From contig NZ_NPDX01000001.1 in the NCBI RefSeq assembly GCF_002811945.1, positions 434,001-498,000 of the forward strand: a stretch of DNA of 64,000 nucleotides. Reading direction: 5' to 3'. Numbering within the stretch: the stretch's first letter is position 1; each line of letters opens with the position of its first letter. Under the pieces are notes generated by a model, which was not told the DNA's origin, did no database searches, and saw only the letters and a program-made list of their open reading frames with translations. This document shows positions 47,081-55,863 of this stretch, piece by piece. This DNA is from Leptospira harrisiae. Its GTDB lineage: Bacteria; Spirochaetota; Leptospiria; Leptospirales; Leptospiraceae. The translations under genes and the position numbers were made by a program.

Positions 47081-47397
47081 TAGTCTCCCCTTGCAATTGT
47101 ACAAACTCTTGTCCAGAAGCCAAGAAAACCAGTGATTTGGTAGTCTACTGCTTTTACTTTTTTCATATCTACTTTTGCACTTGCTTCTTTAATTCCGCCT
47201 TCGCCAGTTGTCATCCAACCCATAATGTTGGATACACATGCTTTACCAGTTTTTGTTCCAAGGTCTGTACCGGTTGAAACGTCTTTATTCAAAGTGTAGT
47301 TTTGGAACACTGCAAACCCACCAGTCTGATACCCTGATGAACAATTCACCAAAGCGACTAGAGAAAAAATTGCAATCGATGCTATTTTTAACTTCAT
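47080..47397 (-). CDS. TRL-family lipoprotein (first of tandem array)
   Basis: A 105-residue paralogue with lipobox LVNC, LNKDVSTGTDLGTKTGKAC, a GEGGIKEAS segment, KVKAVDY and the final CTIARGD. Its own ribosome site is AGGAGAC at 47401-47408, the same sequence that encodes the Arg-Gly-Asp end of each copy. It is first in the three-gene transcript. The glycine-rich KVVKAVDY region of copies two and three is replaced by DMKKVKAVDY. Confidence 0.83.
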   Translation of the reverse strand: MKLKIASIAIFSLVALVNCSSGYQTGGFAVFQNYTLNKDVSTGTDLGTKTGKACVSNIMGWMTTGEGGIKEASAKVDMKKVKAVDYQITGFLGFWTRVCTIARGD

Positions 47398-48003
47398 ATT
47401 TGTCTCCTAGGCGACGATTGGAAATTTTCTTGGGATTTCAATCAAATCAAAAAAAAAACATTTATGCAAATAAAGAAAAACTGAACAGTTTGGCGCCTTT
47501 TTTTTAATTTGACTTGGGAGTAGGCCTCACATAACTCTGGTCAGATAAGTTCCCCTAATACAGATTTCACGCCAACTTTCGTTCTTGTGTTAGTGTATCA
47601 TCTTTTTTGATTCACTTCTGGAATTTTGGCTGAAAGCTCATAAGCTCATAAGTTTAGAAGTCCTAGAAAGTGAATGGTGTTCAATAGCCAGAAGATGGCC
47701 ATTAGGTGCATTTTCCAGCAGAAGCATTTGTAGTTGAAATTTTTACGTTCAAAAGGGGGATTCCGAGTAAAGGGACATTATTTTATTAGAAACAGTTTGC
47801 TTTATTCTAAAAATAAAACTGGGCGGAGGGGTGAATCGAACAGATCGTATTTTTTGATGAGGCGTTCTCGTTTGTCTAGTGTTAGTTAGAATCGCAGTAA
47901 TCGATTATTTTCCTTTCGTAATCAAAAAGTTTTTGACTAAAATAAATCCTTCCGTTAGCCTTCGACCGAATTTGATTCGAAAGTTTCAAAAGGAGAATTC
48001 GAA
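47398..48003. other. 606-base intergenic region between divergent arrays
   Basis: No convincing gene is seen. The left end holds the TRL ribosome site, the right end the promoter of the DUF3015 genes. In between are a short direct repeat (CTCATAAG twice near 47640) and a tRNA T-loop-like string on the minus strand (GTTCGATTC, complement at 47833-47841) followed by a C-rich tail. The T-stem does not pair and no 5' half is present, so it is at most a relic. Confidence 0.5.
47933..47961 (+). promoter_or_regulatory. Candidate sigma-70-type promoter of DUF3015 genes
   Basis: TTGACT at 47933-47938 and TAGCCT at 47956-47961 are separated by 17 bases, ending about 40 bases before the ATG. The -35 is good and the -10 keeps only the TA...T positions. 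Confidence 0.4.
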
Positions 48004-48507
48004 ATGGGAAAAAGAATTACCTCAATCCTATTTTTGTCTGCTGCCGTTGTAGCTGTCGCACTGACATCTACTGCTGTAGAAGCAAAAAAATATGGTATGG
48101 CTGGTTGTGGGCTGGGAACATACGTGTTCCATAAGAATGACGGTGAGCAAATCTTAGTTGCTACAACAAATGGAATTTACGCTAACCAATCTTTTGGCAT
48201 TACATCTGGAACTTCCAACTGTACTGCTGACGGTGTTGTGAAACAAGACAAAGTACAAGAGTTGTTTGTAACAATGAATTACGATTCTCTAGGCCAAGAA
48301 ATGGCTTCTGGGAAAGGGGAAAAATTAGAGTCTCTTGGTAGCCTTCTAGGTTGCTCTAGTGATTCAATTTCAAGATTTAGCCAAGTGACGAAAGAAAACT
48401 ACGCTAAACTCATCACCGAAGATTCAACTCCCGCAAGTTTACTTTCCGCAGTTAAATCAGAAGTTAAAAGCGATAAAATCCTCGCTAAGTCTTGCTCACA
48501 AATCTAA
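48004..48507 (+). CDS. DUF3015 protein (first of tandem pair)
   Basis: A 167-residue exported protein with a signal peptide cleaved after about residue 27 (VEAKK). DUF3015 features: YGMAGCGLGTYVF, VATTNG, FGITSGTSNCTADGV, a YDSLGQEMASGKGEKLESL helix, and a Cys-rich end (SCSQI). Four Cys (in AGCGLG, TSNCT, LLGC and SCSQ) probably pair in the periplasm. AAGGAG precedes the ATG. It is followed at 17 bases by a paralogue. Family function unknown. Confidence 0.87.
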   Translation: MGKRITSILFLSAAVVAVALTSTAVEAKKYGMAGCGLGTYVFHKNDGEQILVATTNGIYANQSFGITSGTSNCTADGVVKQDKVQELFVTMNYDSLGQEMASGKGEKLESLGSLLGCSSDSISRFSQVTKENYAKLITEDSTPASLLSAVKSEVKSDKILAKSCSQI

Positions 48508-48523
48508 GGAGATATGAAATAAA

Positions 48524-49009
48524 ATGAAAAAGTTAACACTCATCTCCACGATCGGAATCTCTATGGTTCTCCTTGCTTCTCAAATGTCTGCTGCACCTAA
48601 ATATGGTATGGCGGGATGTGGACTAGGAACTCTTGTCATGCCTGGTGGTAATCAGATATTTGTTGCTACAACAAATGGAACTGCGGGAAGCCAAACTTTT
48701 GGGATCACTACTGGAACTTCAAACTGTACAGCAGATGGCGTTGCCCAAAAAGAACATGCACGTGAAATTTATGTGCATATGAACTTTGATAGTTTGGAAC
48801 AAGAAATGGCAGCTGGTAAAGGGGAAAAACTTTCTAACCTAGCCACTCTTTTTGAATGTAAATCTGGTGCTCGATTCAGCGAAGTAGTGAAAGAAAACTA
48901 CTCTAGAATCTTCACTGAAGAATCAAAAGCAAACCCTAGTTTGATGTTGTCAAACCTCCATGAAACTCTGGAAAAAGACCAAACAGTAAAAAATTACTGC
49001 AAAATCTAA
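48524..49009 (+). CDS. DUF3015 protein (second of tandem pair)
   Basis: A 161-residue paralogue of the preceding gene with signal peptide (about 1-23) and the same motifs: YGMAGCGLGTLVM, VATTNG, FGITTGTSNCTADGV, FDSLEQEMAAGKGEKLSNL and a C-terminal Cys (NYCKI). It has an extra acidic/helical C-terminus. AAGGAGAT lies 12 bases before the ATG, slightly far. The pair arose by duplication and diverged. DUF3015 genes are often found next to DUF4105 genes, as here. Confidence 0.87.
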   Translation: MKKLTLISTIGISMVLLASQMSAAPKYGMAGCGLGTLVMPGGNQIFVATTNGTAGSQTFGITTGTSNCTADGVAQKEHAREIYVHMNFDSLEQEMAAGKGEKLSNLATLFECKSGARFSEVVKENYSRIFTEESKANPSLMLSNLHETLEKDQTVKNYCKI

Positions 49010-49024
49010 ACCTTTGTAAAAAAT

Positions 49025-49052
49025 CAGAACATCCAACCAATTGGATGTTCTG
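49025..49052 (+). promoter_or_regulatory. Perfect 12-bp hairpin at the DUF4105 start
   Basis: CAGAACATCCAA-CCAA-TTGGATGTTCTG is a perfect 12-bp stem with a 4-base loop, beginning 16 bases after the DUF3015 stop. The presumed TTG start of the next gene is the first base of the right arm. It has no following T-run, so it is more likely a processing, attenuation or translation-control hairpin than a terminator. Confidence 0.55.
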
Positions 49053-51038
49053 GTGTTTCCTCTGTACCTACTTACTTTTCTTTTTATTCTTTTTACTACT
49101 TCGCTTGGGGCCATAGAACCCACCGGCGAACAAAATATACTTGAATTAGATTTTTTAACGTCAAGAAAACAAGGGAAAGAAATCCCCAAGTCTTCCAAAA
49201 GCCAACAATACCTTGAAGAATTGATAAACGAAGCGAAGAAAAAACATCTAGCAGAAGAAACTCATTGGTATCGGTTATTACGATTTAAAAAAACTAGGTG
49301 GGGGTTTTGGGAAAGTGAAGTCGATAACAAACGTTACTTTCTTTCGGATGAGGGAAAATACCATCCAGAAAAAGAGTTAATCGCAACCCTTCATAGTTTT
49401 TTTACAGAAGAACCAATCCCTGAAGGATTACAACACCCGCAGTGTGCTTATCCAGAAAGATACAATTGGCTGAAAGGAAAACTCAAGTTTGATTTTAGTC
49501 GACTTACCGAAGTTCAATGTCCACGTTTTGAAATTTGGAAAGAAGCCCTAACTCCCGATTCGATATCTGTTGTGTTTTCATCTTATTACATGCAAGCACC
49601 AGCTTCCATGTTTGGGCATACCCTCATCAAACTCAATAATAAGGTAAATGAAAATTCCGAGTTATTAGATTATGGTGTCAATTATGCTGCCAACCCAGGG
49701 GAAATGAATGGGTTTGCTTATGCTGTAAAAGGATTAACTGGAGGTTATCCTGGCACCTTTGCCATTTTCCCATATTATTTAAAAGTAAACGAATATAATG
49801 ATATGGAAAGTCGGGATCTTTGGGAATACAAACTAAAGTTAAAACCAGAAGAAAGAGAGAGGCTGATTCGTCATCTTTGGGAAATGGGTAGAGCAGACTT
49901 TGATTATTTTTTTATCAACGAAAACTGTTCTTACCATTTAATGGAAATTTTAGAAGTATCTATTCCTGACTTAGATATTAGTAAAAAAACAGGTTGGATT
50001 GTTGCACCCGGTGATACCATTAAACTTTACTTAGCTGAAGATGGCTTTGTAATTTCAAAAAAATATCGCCCGTCTCTATATTCCAAAATTAAATATAAAA
50101 TTTATGATATGACAGAGGAGGAAAAAATCACTTATTTTGAAATGATACGTTTTGAAAATGCTTTTCTTCCTGAACCAAAAGATAATTTTCGAATGTCTTT
50201 AGTTACAGATGCCGTACTTGATACTTATCGATATAGGTATTCAAATCAAACAGAGATCCCAAAACAACATAAAGAATACTACGATAAGTTACTCATTTTT
50301 CGAAGTAAACAAAATGATGAATATATTTCAAAAGAACAAATGCCTTTGTCTACACCTCCTGAGGCCTCACACCCATTGAGTCGCGTTGCTACTTCCTTTG
50401 GCGTTTCTTCTTTGGGAAATTTCGCTGAATTTAAATATAGAATTGCCTATCACGATCTTTTGAATGTGAGTAAAGGTCATGCACCCAATTCGGAATTGGC
50501 TTTTTTTGATACAACGATACGGGCCTATGAAAATCATAAACCAGAGCTTACGTCTGTAAGTGCCATTAAAGTCGCTTCTTTGAATCCCTATAATGCAATT
50601 TCAAAAAATTTTTCTTATTTTTTGGATACCGGTATTCAAACGGCCGTTTATCAAAATAACAACGAAACTCTTAGGAAACAAGTTGGAAATTTTGATTTTC
50701 GTATGGGTTATTCTTTTTCGAATGAATTTGGAAAAACACCGATGAGTCTTGGAGTCTTAAGTGTTCTTGGTGGATTTAAGACACAAAATGGCAGAATGTT
50801 TGAAAATGGAATCCGTTATGGAGGAAACTTAAGTTTACTCTATCAGAATGAATGGGGTGCTTGGAAAATTTATACAGGAGCCACAGCACAAAATTACCAA
50901 CTGAGCCACAATTTAAATTCTTATTATGTTACTTTCAAAATTCGATATGCATTTTCAAATACACATGAATTACGAGTCGAGGTAAATGGGGAAAGGTTTT
51001 ATGAAGAAGCACTTATTTCATATCATTATTTGTTTTAG
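49041..51038 (+). CDS. DUF4105 papain-fold protein with outer-membrane barrel
   Basis: A 665-residue exported protein: signal peptide (about 1-24), a DUF4105 domain (about 170-330) and a C-terminal beta-barrel-like part (about 435-665) that ends in Phe (ISYHYLF), the usual outer-membrane signal. In DUF4105, H193 (MFGHTL) and C296 (NENCSYHL) are candidate catalytic residues of a permuted NlpC/P60-like thiol hydrolase. Two further Cys (135, 160) lie before it. The start is uncertain: TTG 49041 or GTG 49053, both tied to a strong hairpin. It overlaps the downstream hydrolase gene. Confidence 0.85.
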   Translation: MDVLVFPLYLLTFLFILFTTSLGAIEPTGEQNILELDFLTSRKQGKEIPKSSKSQQYLEELINEAKKKHLAEETHWYRLLRFKKTRWGFWESEVDNKRYFLSDEGKYHPEKELIATLHSFFTEEPIPEGLQHPQCAYPERYNWLKGKLKFDFSRLTEVQCPRFEIWKEALTPDSISVVFSSYYMQAPASMFGHTLIKLNNKVNENSELLDYGVNYAANPGEMNGFAYAVKGLTGGYPGTFAIFPYYLKVNEYNDMESRDLWEYKLKLKPEERERLIRHLWEMGRADFDYFFINENCSYHLMEILEVSIPDLDISKKTGWIVAPGDTIKLYLAEDGFVISKKYRPSLYSKIKYKIYDMTEEEKITYFEMIRFENAFLPEPKDNFRMSLVTDAVLDTYRYRYSNQTEIPKQHKEYYDKLLIFRSKQNDEYISKEQMPLSTPPEASHPLSRVATSFGVSSLGNFAEFKYRIAYHDLLNVSKGHAPNSELAFFDTTIRAYENHKPELTSVSAIKVASLNPYNAISKNFSYFLDTGIQTAVYQNNNETLRKQVGNFDFRMGYSFSNEFGKTPMSLGVLSVLGGFKTQNGRMFENGIRYGGNLSLLYQNEWGAWKIYTGATAQNYQLSHNLNSYYVTFKIRYAFSNTHELRVEVNGERFYEEALISYHYLF

Positions 51039-51843
51039 CTTTTTTTTGGTAAACTGTTCCTCGTTGTATTATCATCCAACTAAGGAAACTTATTTTACTC
51101 CGAAACAAATGGGTTTTTCATACACACCCACTTTTTTGACAACAAAAGATGGAGTGAAGTTAAATGTTTGGCGAATTTATTCCAAACAACAGGAAACTCC
51201 TAAAGCGGTTATTTTACAATTTCATGGGAATGGGCAAAATATGAGTGCCCATTTTTTGTCGCTTGTTTGGCTTGTGAACCATGGATATGAACTGATTGTA
51301 TTTGATTATAGAGGTTATGGTGAATCCGAAGGCGATCCTGATCCTGAAGATATAATTGAAGACAGCAAACTAGTATTAGACTATGCTTTAAAAGAAACAA
51401 GGGAAAGAGGTTCCAAGTTAATTGTCTATGGTCAAAGTTTGGGTGGTGCTATTGCTATGCGTTCGGTTGCCGATTGGAAAGACAAAAACGAAATCGTTTT
51501 GCTTTGTGTTGATGGATCCTTTCCATCCTATAGAGAAGTTGCAAAACAAACAATGAATCATGTGGTCTTTCCTCCGATGGGGAATCTATTCTCTTGGGTT
51601 TTTCATGATCACACAAGTCCACGCGACGTAATTGCAAACCTTTCTCCCATTCCACTTTTAATCATTCATGGAACCGAAGACACGGTTGTGTTTTTTGAAA
51701 ATGGAAAACAGATTTTTTGTTTAGCCAAAGAACCTAAAGTTTTTTGGGAAATCCGTGGTGGAGGGCATGTGGATTGGATGAATCTTGGTCGATCAAAGTT
51801 TGCAAAAGATTTTTTGGTTTTACTCAATCGACATTTGTACTGA
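51001..51843 (+). CDS. Alpha/beta hydrolase lipoprotein
   Basis: A 280-residue serine hydrolase with an N-terminal lipoprotein signal ending FLVNC. It has the oxyanion strand LQFHGNGQNMS, FDYRGYGES, the nucleophile elbow YGQSLGGA, the acid region IIHGTEDTVV and His in GGGHVDW, so the triad is complete. It resembles the BEM46/FrsA-like peptidases. ATG 51001, with GGGGAAAGG ahead, is chosen instead of ATG 50986; it overlaps the DUF4105 gene by 38 bases, so they are cotranscribed. Confidence 0.87.
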   Translation: MKKHLFHIIICFSFFLVNCSSLYYHPTKETYFTPKQMGFSYTPTFLTTKDGVKLNVWRIYSKQQETPKAVILQFHGNGQNMSAHFLSLVWLVNHGYELIVFDYRGYGESEGDPDPEDIIEDSKLVLDYALKETRERGSKLIVYGQSLGGAIAMRSVADWKDKNEIVLLCVDGSFPSYREVAKQTMNHVVFPPMGNLFSWVFHDHTSPRDVIANLSPIPLLIIHGTEDTVVFFENGKQIFCLAKEPKVFWEIRGGGHVDWMNLGRSKFAKDFLVLLNRHLY

Positions 51844-52344
51844 TTCAAACTGGGATTCTAAGAAAGTAGGGGTTGAAAGTATTTCTGATAGAGCAGATTC
51901 TTTATCAAATTCTTTGAAGGTTAACTCACTTCTGCTTAATTTTGTTTCACTGAATATTTTAAGTTCGAAGTATTTTTCTTCTCCTCTTTTGATTTGAAAA
52001 ACTTTTGTAACATCATTTTTTCCAATCACATCCAAACGATAAGTTCCCTCAGATAACCGAAGATAACCTAATGAGGCATTCTCAAGTTCAATTTTAAATA
52101 GAGGGGTTGGTTCGATTTGGGAAGAAAATTTTTCCGGATAACGTGATAATATACATTCATAGTTCCAAAAAGCAAGAGATGTATGATCTGGACGTACTAA
52201 ATATAAAAGTCCTGTTTCATTTTCTTTGGATACCAATTTAATAAAACTTTTTTTCGAAGTACACTGTGTCGCCATTTCGATGGAGAACGTTAAAACAAAT
52301 AAGACAGGTAAGTTGTAAAAAAAAGTTTTACATTTCAAATTCAT
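51820..52344 (-). CDS. Putative lipoprotein, function unknown
   Basis: A 174-residue protein with a hydrophobic leader and a possible lipobox (EMATQC, Cys about 28). The mature part has beta strands ending in a GYLRLSEGTYRLDVIG segment, like PEGA-type or carboxypeptidase-regulatory-like beta-sandwiches. Its start overlaps the DUF445 gene by four bases; its 3' end overlaps the convergent hydrolase. Function unknown. Confidence 0.68.
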   Translation of the reverse strand: MNLKCKTFFYNLPVLFVLTFSIEMATQCTSKKSFIKLVSKENETGLLYLVRPDHTSLAFWNYECILSRYPEKFSSQIEPTPLFKIELENASLGYLRLSEGTYRLDVIGKNDVTKVFQIKRGEEKYFELKIFSETKLSRSELTFKEFDKESALSEILSTPTFLESQFESVQMSIE

Positions 52345-53684
52345 ATTAGTTGTTCTGAGTTTGCGAGAATCCGTTTCTGGTTTCTGTAGTGGGCAATGTA
52401 GGTGACAAGAACAAGTGTTCCCACCGGAACCGCAAAATAAATATGAACTTGGATGAGTCCTGCAATCATTCCTAAAATTCCACCTAAGAATTGTATGACG
52501 ACAAGGTTTCCACCTGTGTTATCCAGAATCATTTTTTCCAAATCATCTGTGTCAAGTGCCATCACTCGTTCTTCAACGAGGGCAGTCACGTTGATATTGT
52601 GGACAAATTTTTCTATATTGGTTTTAAGATACACTTTTCCTTCTTCGCTGTACATAAACTCGAGAAGGCGTTTTTTGACCCAATCCACGGCACGAAAGAA
52701 ATTCTTTTCAATTTCTTCCCAGTTATTCGGATCATCTAAATAGGATTGTAACCTTTCAATTCCGGATGGTAGAAGGTTTTGTCTGGCGTAATCACCACTA
52801 GCTTCCAACCAATTAGAAATTTTTCCAGTAATGAATTCTTGAGTTTCTTTTGAATTCAATCGTTCTTGGAGGCCACCCATCATTTCATCCATCATATTCA
52901 TAAACTGATCTGATGTTTCAGGATCTTTCACAAAACGTTCCAAAAGTTCGCGAATGGCTTCTTCGTTAAAAGAAAAAATCTTTTTTACACCAATTCCAAT
53001 TTTACCAAGTGTACTTCTTGTTTTTAAATACTCTTCTAAACCTTCATTGAGTAAATTCGCGAGTTTTGGCATCTCTTCTAGGAGCACCACTCGGAGTTGT
53101 TTTCCTAGTTCTTCCCGGTTGGTTTCTTCCGTTAGATAGTATGTTAGGCGCTCTTTTGTATAATCCCAAAGTTTTTGCACTTCCTCGGGACGTTCCGCCA
53201 TCTTTTTCATGGTTTCTTCTGAGAAGTCGAAGATAACTTCTAAAATTTCGGGTCCTCTTTCTTTTAACATAGAAATGATCTTTGTCACAAGCATCGTTCT
53301 GATTTCTACGTTATGGATGGCTTCATCAATTTCTTTGACTATTTTTTGGATTCCCGTTTCTACTAAGTTACGTTCGTAGATATAAGTTAAAATAATATCG
53401 GGATGAAGTAGATTACTTTGGATACTTTCACCAAGTGATTTCGCAATTTTTGATTTGTTTTTGGGAACAAGACCTGACCAACCAAGCACCTTACCATGTT
53501 TAGGTTGGAATAACATTTTGATAGCGAGAAAATTGGTGAAGTATCCCACCATTCCTGCCATAAGAATCACAAAGACAGCATTGACCCAAACATTTCCTTC
53601 GTAGTAAAGTTGAAATCCCCCACCTATGATGGAAAAAATAACAAGGAGCCTGCGATACCAGGAATCTAATTTTGCAACATCCAT
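52341..53684 (-). CDS. DUF445 family membrane protein
   Basis: A 447-residue protein with membrane helices at both ends (about 12-50 and 400-435) and a long helical, coiled-coil-like middle. The N-terminal MVGYFTNFLAIKMLFQPKHGKVLGWSGLVPKNKSKIAKSLGESI is the DUF445 (YheB-like) signature. In Gram-positives related proteins sit at the membrane; the activity is unknown. It begins one base after the SDR stop, as part of a four-gene operon. Confidence 0.86.
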   Translation of the reverse strand: MDVAKLDSWYRRLLVIFSIIGGGFQLYYEGNVWVNAVFVILMAGMVGYFTNFLAIKMLFQPKHGKVLGWSGLVPKNKSKIAKSLGESIQSNLLHPDIILTYIYERNLVETGIQKIVKEIDEAIHNVEIRTMLVTKIISMLKERGPEILEVIFDFSEETMKKMAERPEEVQKLWDYTKERLTYYLTEETNREELGKQLRVVLLEEMPKLANLLNEGLEEYLKTRSTLGKIGIGVKKIFSFNEEAIRELLERFVKDPETSDQFMNMMDEMMGGLQERLNSKETQEFITGKISNWLEASGDYARQNLLPSGIERLQSYLDDPNNWEEIEKNFFRAVDWVKKRLLEFMYSEEGKVYLKTNIEKFVHNINVTALVEERVMALDTDDLEKMILDNTGGNLVVIQFLGGILGMIAGLIQVHIYFAVPVGTLVLVTYIAHYRNQKRILANSEQLI

Positions 53685-53685
53685 C

Positions 53686-54459
53686 CTATTCCTCTTCTAA
53701 CTTTAGATATTTCCCACTCAACCTGCGTAGGAATCCTCTTGGGATCAATTCAGATACAGTAATTGCTCCCTGATTGAAGGAGCCCGTGATACACACTGCT
53801 TGGTTATAACGAAGTGCATTTAATGATTCTTCCACAACTACATCGGCATTTTGCCACATAAAAGATGGGTATTTGGATTTGCTAATACCCGCTCTTTGGT
53901 GGAAGTCGGAATGTGTGAGTCCAGGGCAAAGAGCTTGGACATAAATTCCATGAAGTTTTGCTTCTTCATGAATGGACTCTGTAAACGATTTTACAAAAGC
54001 TTTGGTGGCTGCATATATCGCACTACCTGGTGCGGGCAAATAACCAGCGATAGATGCCACATTAATCAAATATCCCTTTTTATTTTTTTTGAAACGGTTG
54101 AGAGCAACATGACTTAAGTGAACTAACGTTTTTACATTTAGATTGACTTCATCTAATTCTTTGTCGAGTGGCAATGCGGCAAATTCACCGACAGTTCCAA
54201 ATCCTGCATTGTTGACTACGAGTTCTGCATCTTTATCTTTTGAAATGATATCTGCGAGTTCCTCTACATCTTTTTTTTTGGTAAGATCCAAAGCGAAGTA
54301 TTTTAAAATCCCTCTGGATTTCGGTTCTAATTCTAAAATTACTTTTTTTAAATCGGATTCCGTACGGGAAATTAAAAAGACATTATAGTCTTTCGCAAGA
54401 GCACGAACAAATTCTTTTCCAATTCCTTGGGATGCGCCAGTGACATATGCATTTTTCAT
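53686..54459 (-). CDS. Short-chain dehydrogenase/reductase
   Basis: A 257-residue SDR with NAD(P)-binding TGASQGIGKEF, NNAGFGT, catalytic Ser in NVASIAG and YxxxK in YAATKAF. Arg in the second strand (ISRTES) suggests NADPH preference. Substrate unknown. Its start overlaps the GNAT gene's stop by four bases, so translation is coupled. Confidence 0.9.
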   Translation of the reverse strand: MKNAYVTGASQGIGKEFVRALAKDYNVFLISRTESDLKKVILELEPKSRGILKYFALDLTKKKDVEELADIISKDKDAELVVNNAGFGTVGEFAALPLDKELDEVNLNVKTLVHLSHVALNRFKKNKKGYLINVASIAGYLPAPGSAIYAATKAFVKSFTESIHEEAKLHGIYVQALCPGLTHSDFHQRAGISKSKYPSFMWQNADVVVEESLNALRYNQAVCITGSFNQGAITVSELIPRGFLRRLSGKYLKLEEE

Positions 54460-54884
54460 TCAGTTGGATTCCTCTTCATCAGGACAGCTGTGGATCCGTC
54501 CGGATAGTATTTTTTACGTCTCTCTAATTCAATAAAACCGACGGACTCATAAAGTGTTATGGCAGCTGCATTCGATTCTTTCACTTCCAAAAAGAATTCT
54601 TTTTTCGGAAATTCTAGAAATAGTGCAAACAATAGTTCTTTAGCCAAACCTAACTTACGATAGTTGGGAAGAGTTGCGATCCGAAAGATTTCAATCTCCC
54701 AAGGAGTTTCACAAACAAGAGCATAACTCTTTGTTTCCTGATCTCCCAAACCAAAAGCCACATGGAATTCAAGGTGAGTTTGGATCATTTTTTCTGTCCA
54801 TTCCTCACCAGGAAAACATAGAGATTCCCATTGGAGGAGTGGGGAAATATCGGATTCACCCAGCCTTCGAAAACTATGAGACAT
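54456..54884 (-). CDS. GNAT acetyltransferase, RimI-like
   Basis: A 142-residue GNAT protein. It has FRIATLPNYRKLGLAKELLFALF (acetyl-CoA pyrophosphate loop) and FFLEVKESNAAAITLYESVGFIELERRKKYYPDG, the features of RimI-type N-terminal protein acetyltransferases. ATG 54884 is chosen over GTG 54890. First gene of the GNAT-SDR-DUF445-lipoprotein operon. Confidence 0.83.
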   Translation of the reverse strand: MSHSFRRLGESDISPLLQWESLCFPGEEWTEKMIQTHLEFHVAFGLGDQETKSYALVCETPWEIEIFRIATLPNYRKLGLAKELLFALFLEFPKKEFFLEVKESNAAAITLYESVGFIELERRKKYYPDGSTAVLMKRNPTE

Positions 54885-54934
54885 AATCACATTTTTTTCT
54901 TTTCATCCAAAAGAAAGAAACTAAAATCGAACTG

Positions 54935-55852
54935 ATGGGCACAAAAAACAGCAGGTTTTCTTTGGTTTCCTTACCACTGGCGATTCTTTTTCTCCTGCTT
55001 GGATTTAGTTTGTCTGGTTGTGACTATCTGAAGTCACTCACGGAATCCAAATACCGCAAACGAATTGGTGGGGAACTTCCCTCCGAAAAAGACATAGTGA
55101 ATTGGAAAGAAAAGTTGGCTTTGGAAGAAGCGGAAATCGAAGAAATGGACAAACGGATTCGAAAAATGGTCCAAAAGTCCAACCAATCGGCAGCCCTTTC
55201 TTGGAAAATTGCCAGGGCTTATATGCGAGCAGGTTCGGCGGACTTAGGTGCCCGTTATTATGAAGAGGCCATTGGTGAAACTCTTCCCAATTCCAAACAA
55301 GGTGGATTTGAAATCCATTCTTATGAATCGGCCTTGCCATTTTTTGAGAAAGCCATCCAGTCTGGAAAGCTAGATAAACAGTTGTTATATGAAACAGCTG
55401 TGGCTTATGCGAATGCTTCCAAAGATATGGGTTGGGAACCTGTGAGACGAAATCGTGCCATCGGACTTTTTAAACAACTTTCCAAACTAGACAAAGAAGA
55501 TTCTCGGTTTCCTTTTCAATTGGCTCTTATATATTTTGATTCTTCTTTGAAGGATGAGGCTTGGAATGGAAACCTTTCGAATGGGTATGATGAAGTAGAA
55601 TCGGCCTTTTCCCTTCTCGATCAAATTTTACGCAAAGAGCCATACAATGTTCCCACTCGGTTTGCAAAGGCCAATTTTTTATACCAAGTGGGAAAATCAA
55701 ATTTAGCTTATGATGAATACTCGCGGATTAAATCTGTATTAGAAGAGATGAAAGAAAAAGGAACCATCCGTGAACCATTGGATGAAAATTCATCTTACCG
55801 CAATGTCATAAAAAACTTAAACCAATTGGGGGCCCAAAACAAATCAAACTGA
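54935..55852 (+). CDS. TPR-type lipoprotein
   Basis: A 305-residue lipoprotein with lipobox LSGC (Cys ~29). Helical repeats follow (about 65-280), several of TPR type (ALSWKIARAYMRAGSADLGARYYEEAI; QLLYETAVAYANASKDMGW; FQLALIYFDSSL). Likely periplasmic or outer-membrane scaffold. It is followed by dprA 12 bases later. The region near 60-75 is a charged helix. Confidence 0.82.
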   Translation: MGTKNSRFSLVSLPLAILFLLLGFSLSGCDYLKSLTESKYRKRIGGELPSEKDIVNWKEKLALEEAEIEEMDKRIRKMVQKSNQSAALSWKIARAYMRAGSADLGARYYEEAIGETLPNSKQGGFEIHSYESALPFFEKAIQSGKLDKQLLYETAVAYANASKDMGWEPVRRNRAIGLFKQLSKLDKEDSRFPFQLALIYFDSSLKDEAWNGNLSNGYDEVESAFSLLDQILRKEPYNVPTRFAKANFLYQVGKSNLAYDEYSRIKSVLEEMKEKGTIREPLDENSSYRNVIKNLNQLGAQNKSN

Positions 55853-55863
55853 CCTCTTAAATT

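Noticed and set aside
47821..47860. Possible tRNA on the minus strand
   Set aside because: GTTCGATTC resembles a T-loop, but the T-stem has only two pairs and there is no matching 5' acceptor or anticodon arm.
48514..48522. ATG-AAA-TAA minicistron between the two DUF3015 genes
   Set aside because: It is too close to the AAGGAG site for efficient initiation and most likely a chance string in an AT-rich spacer.
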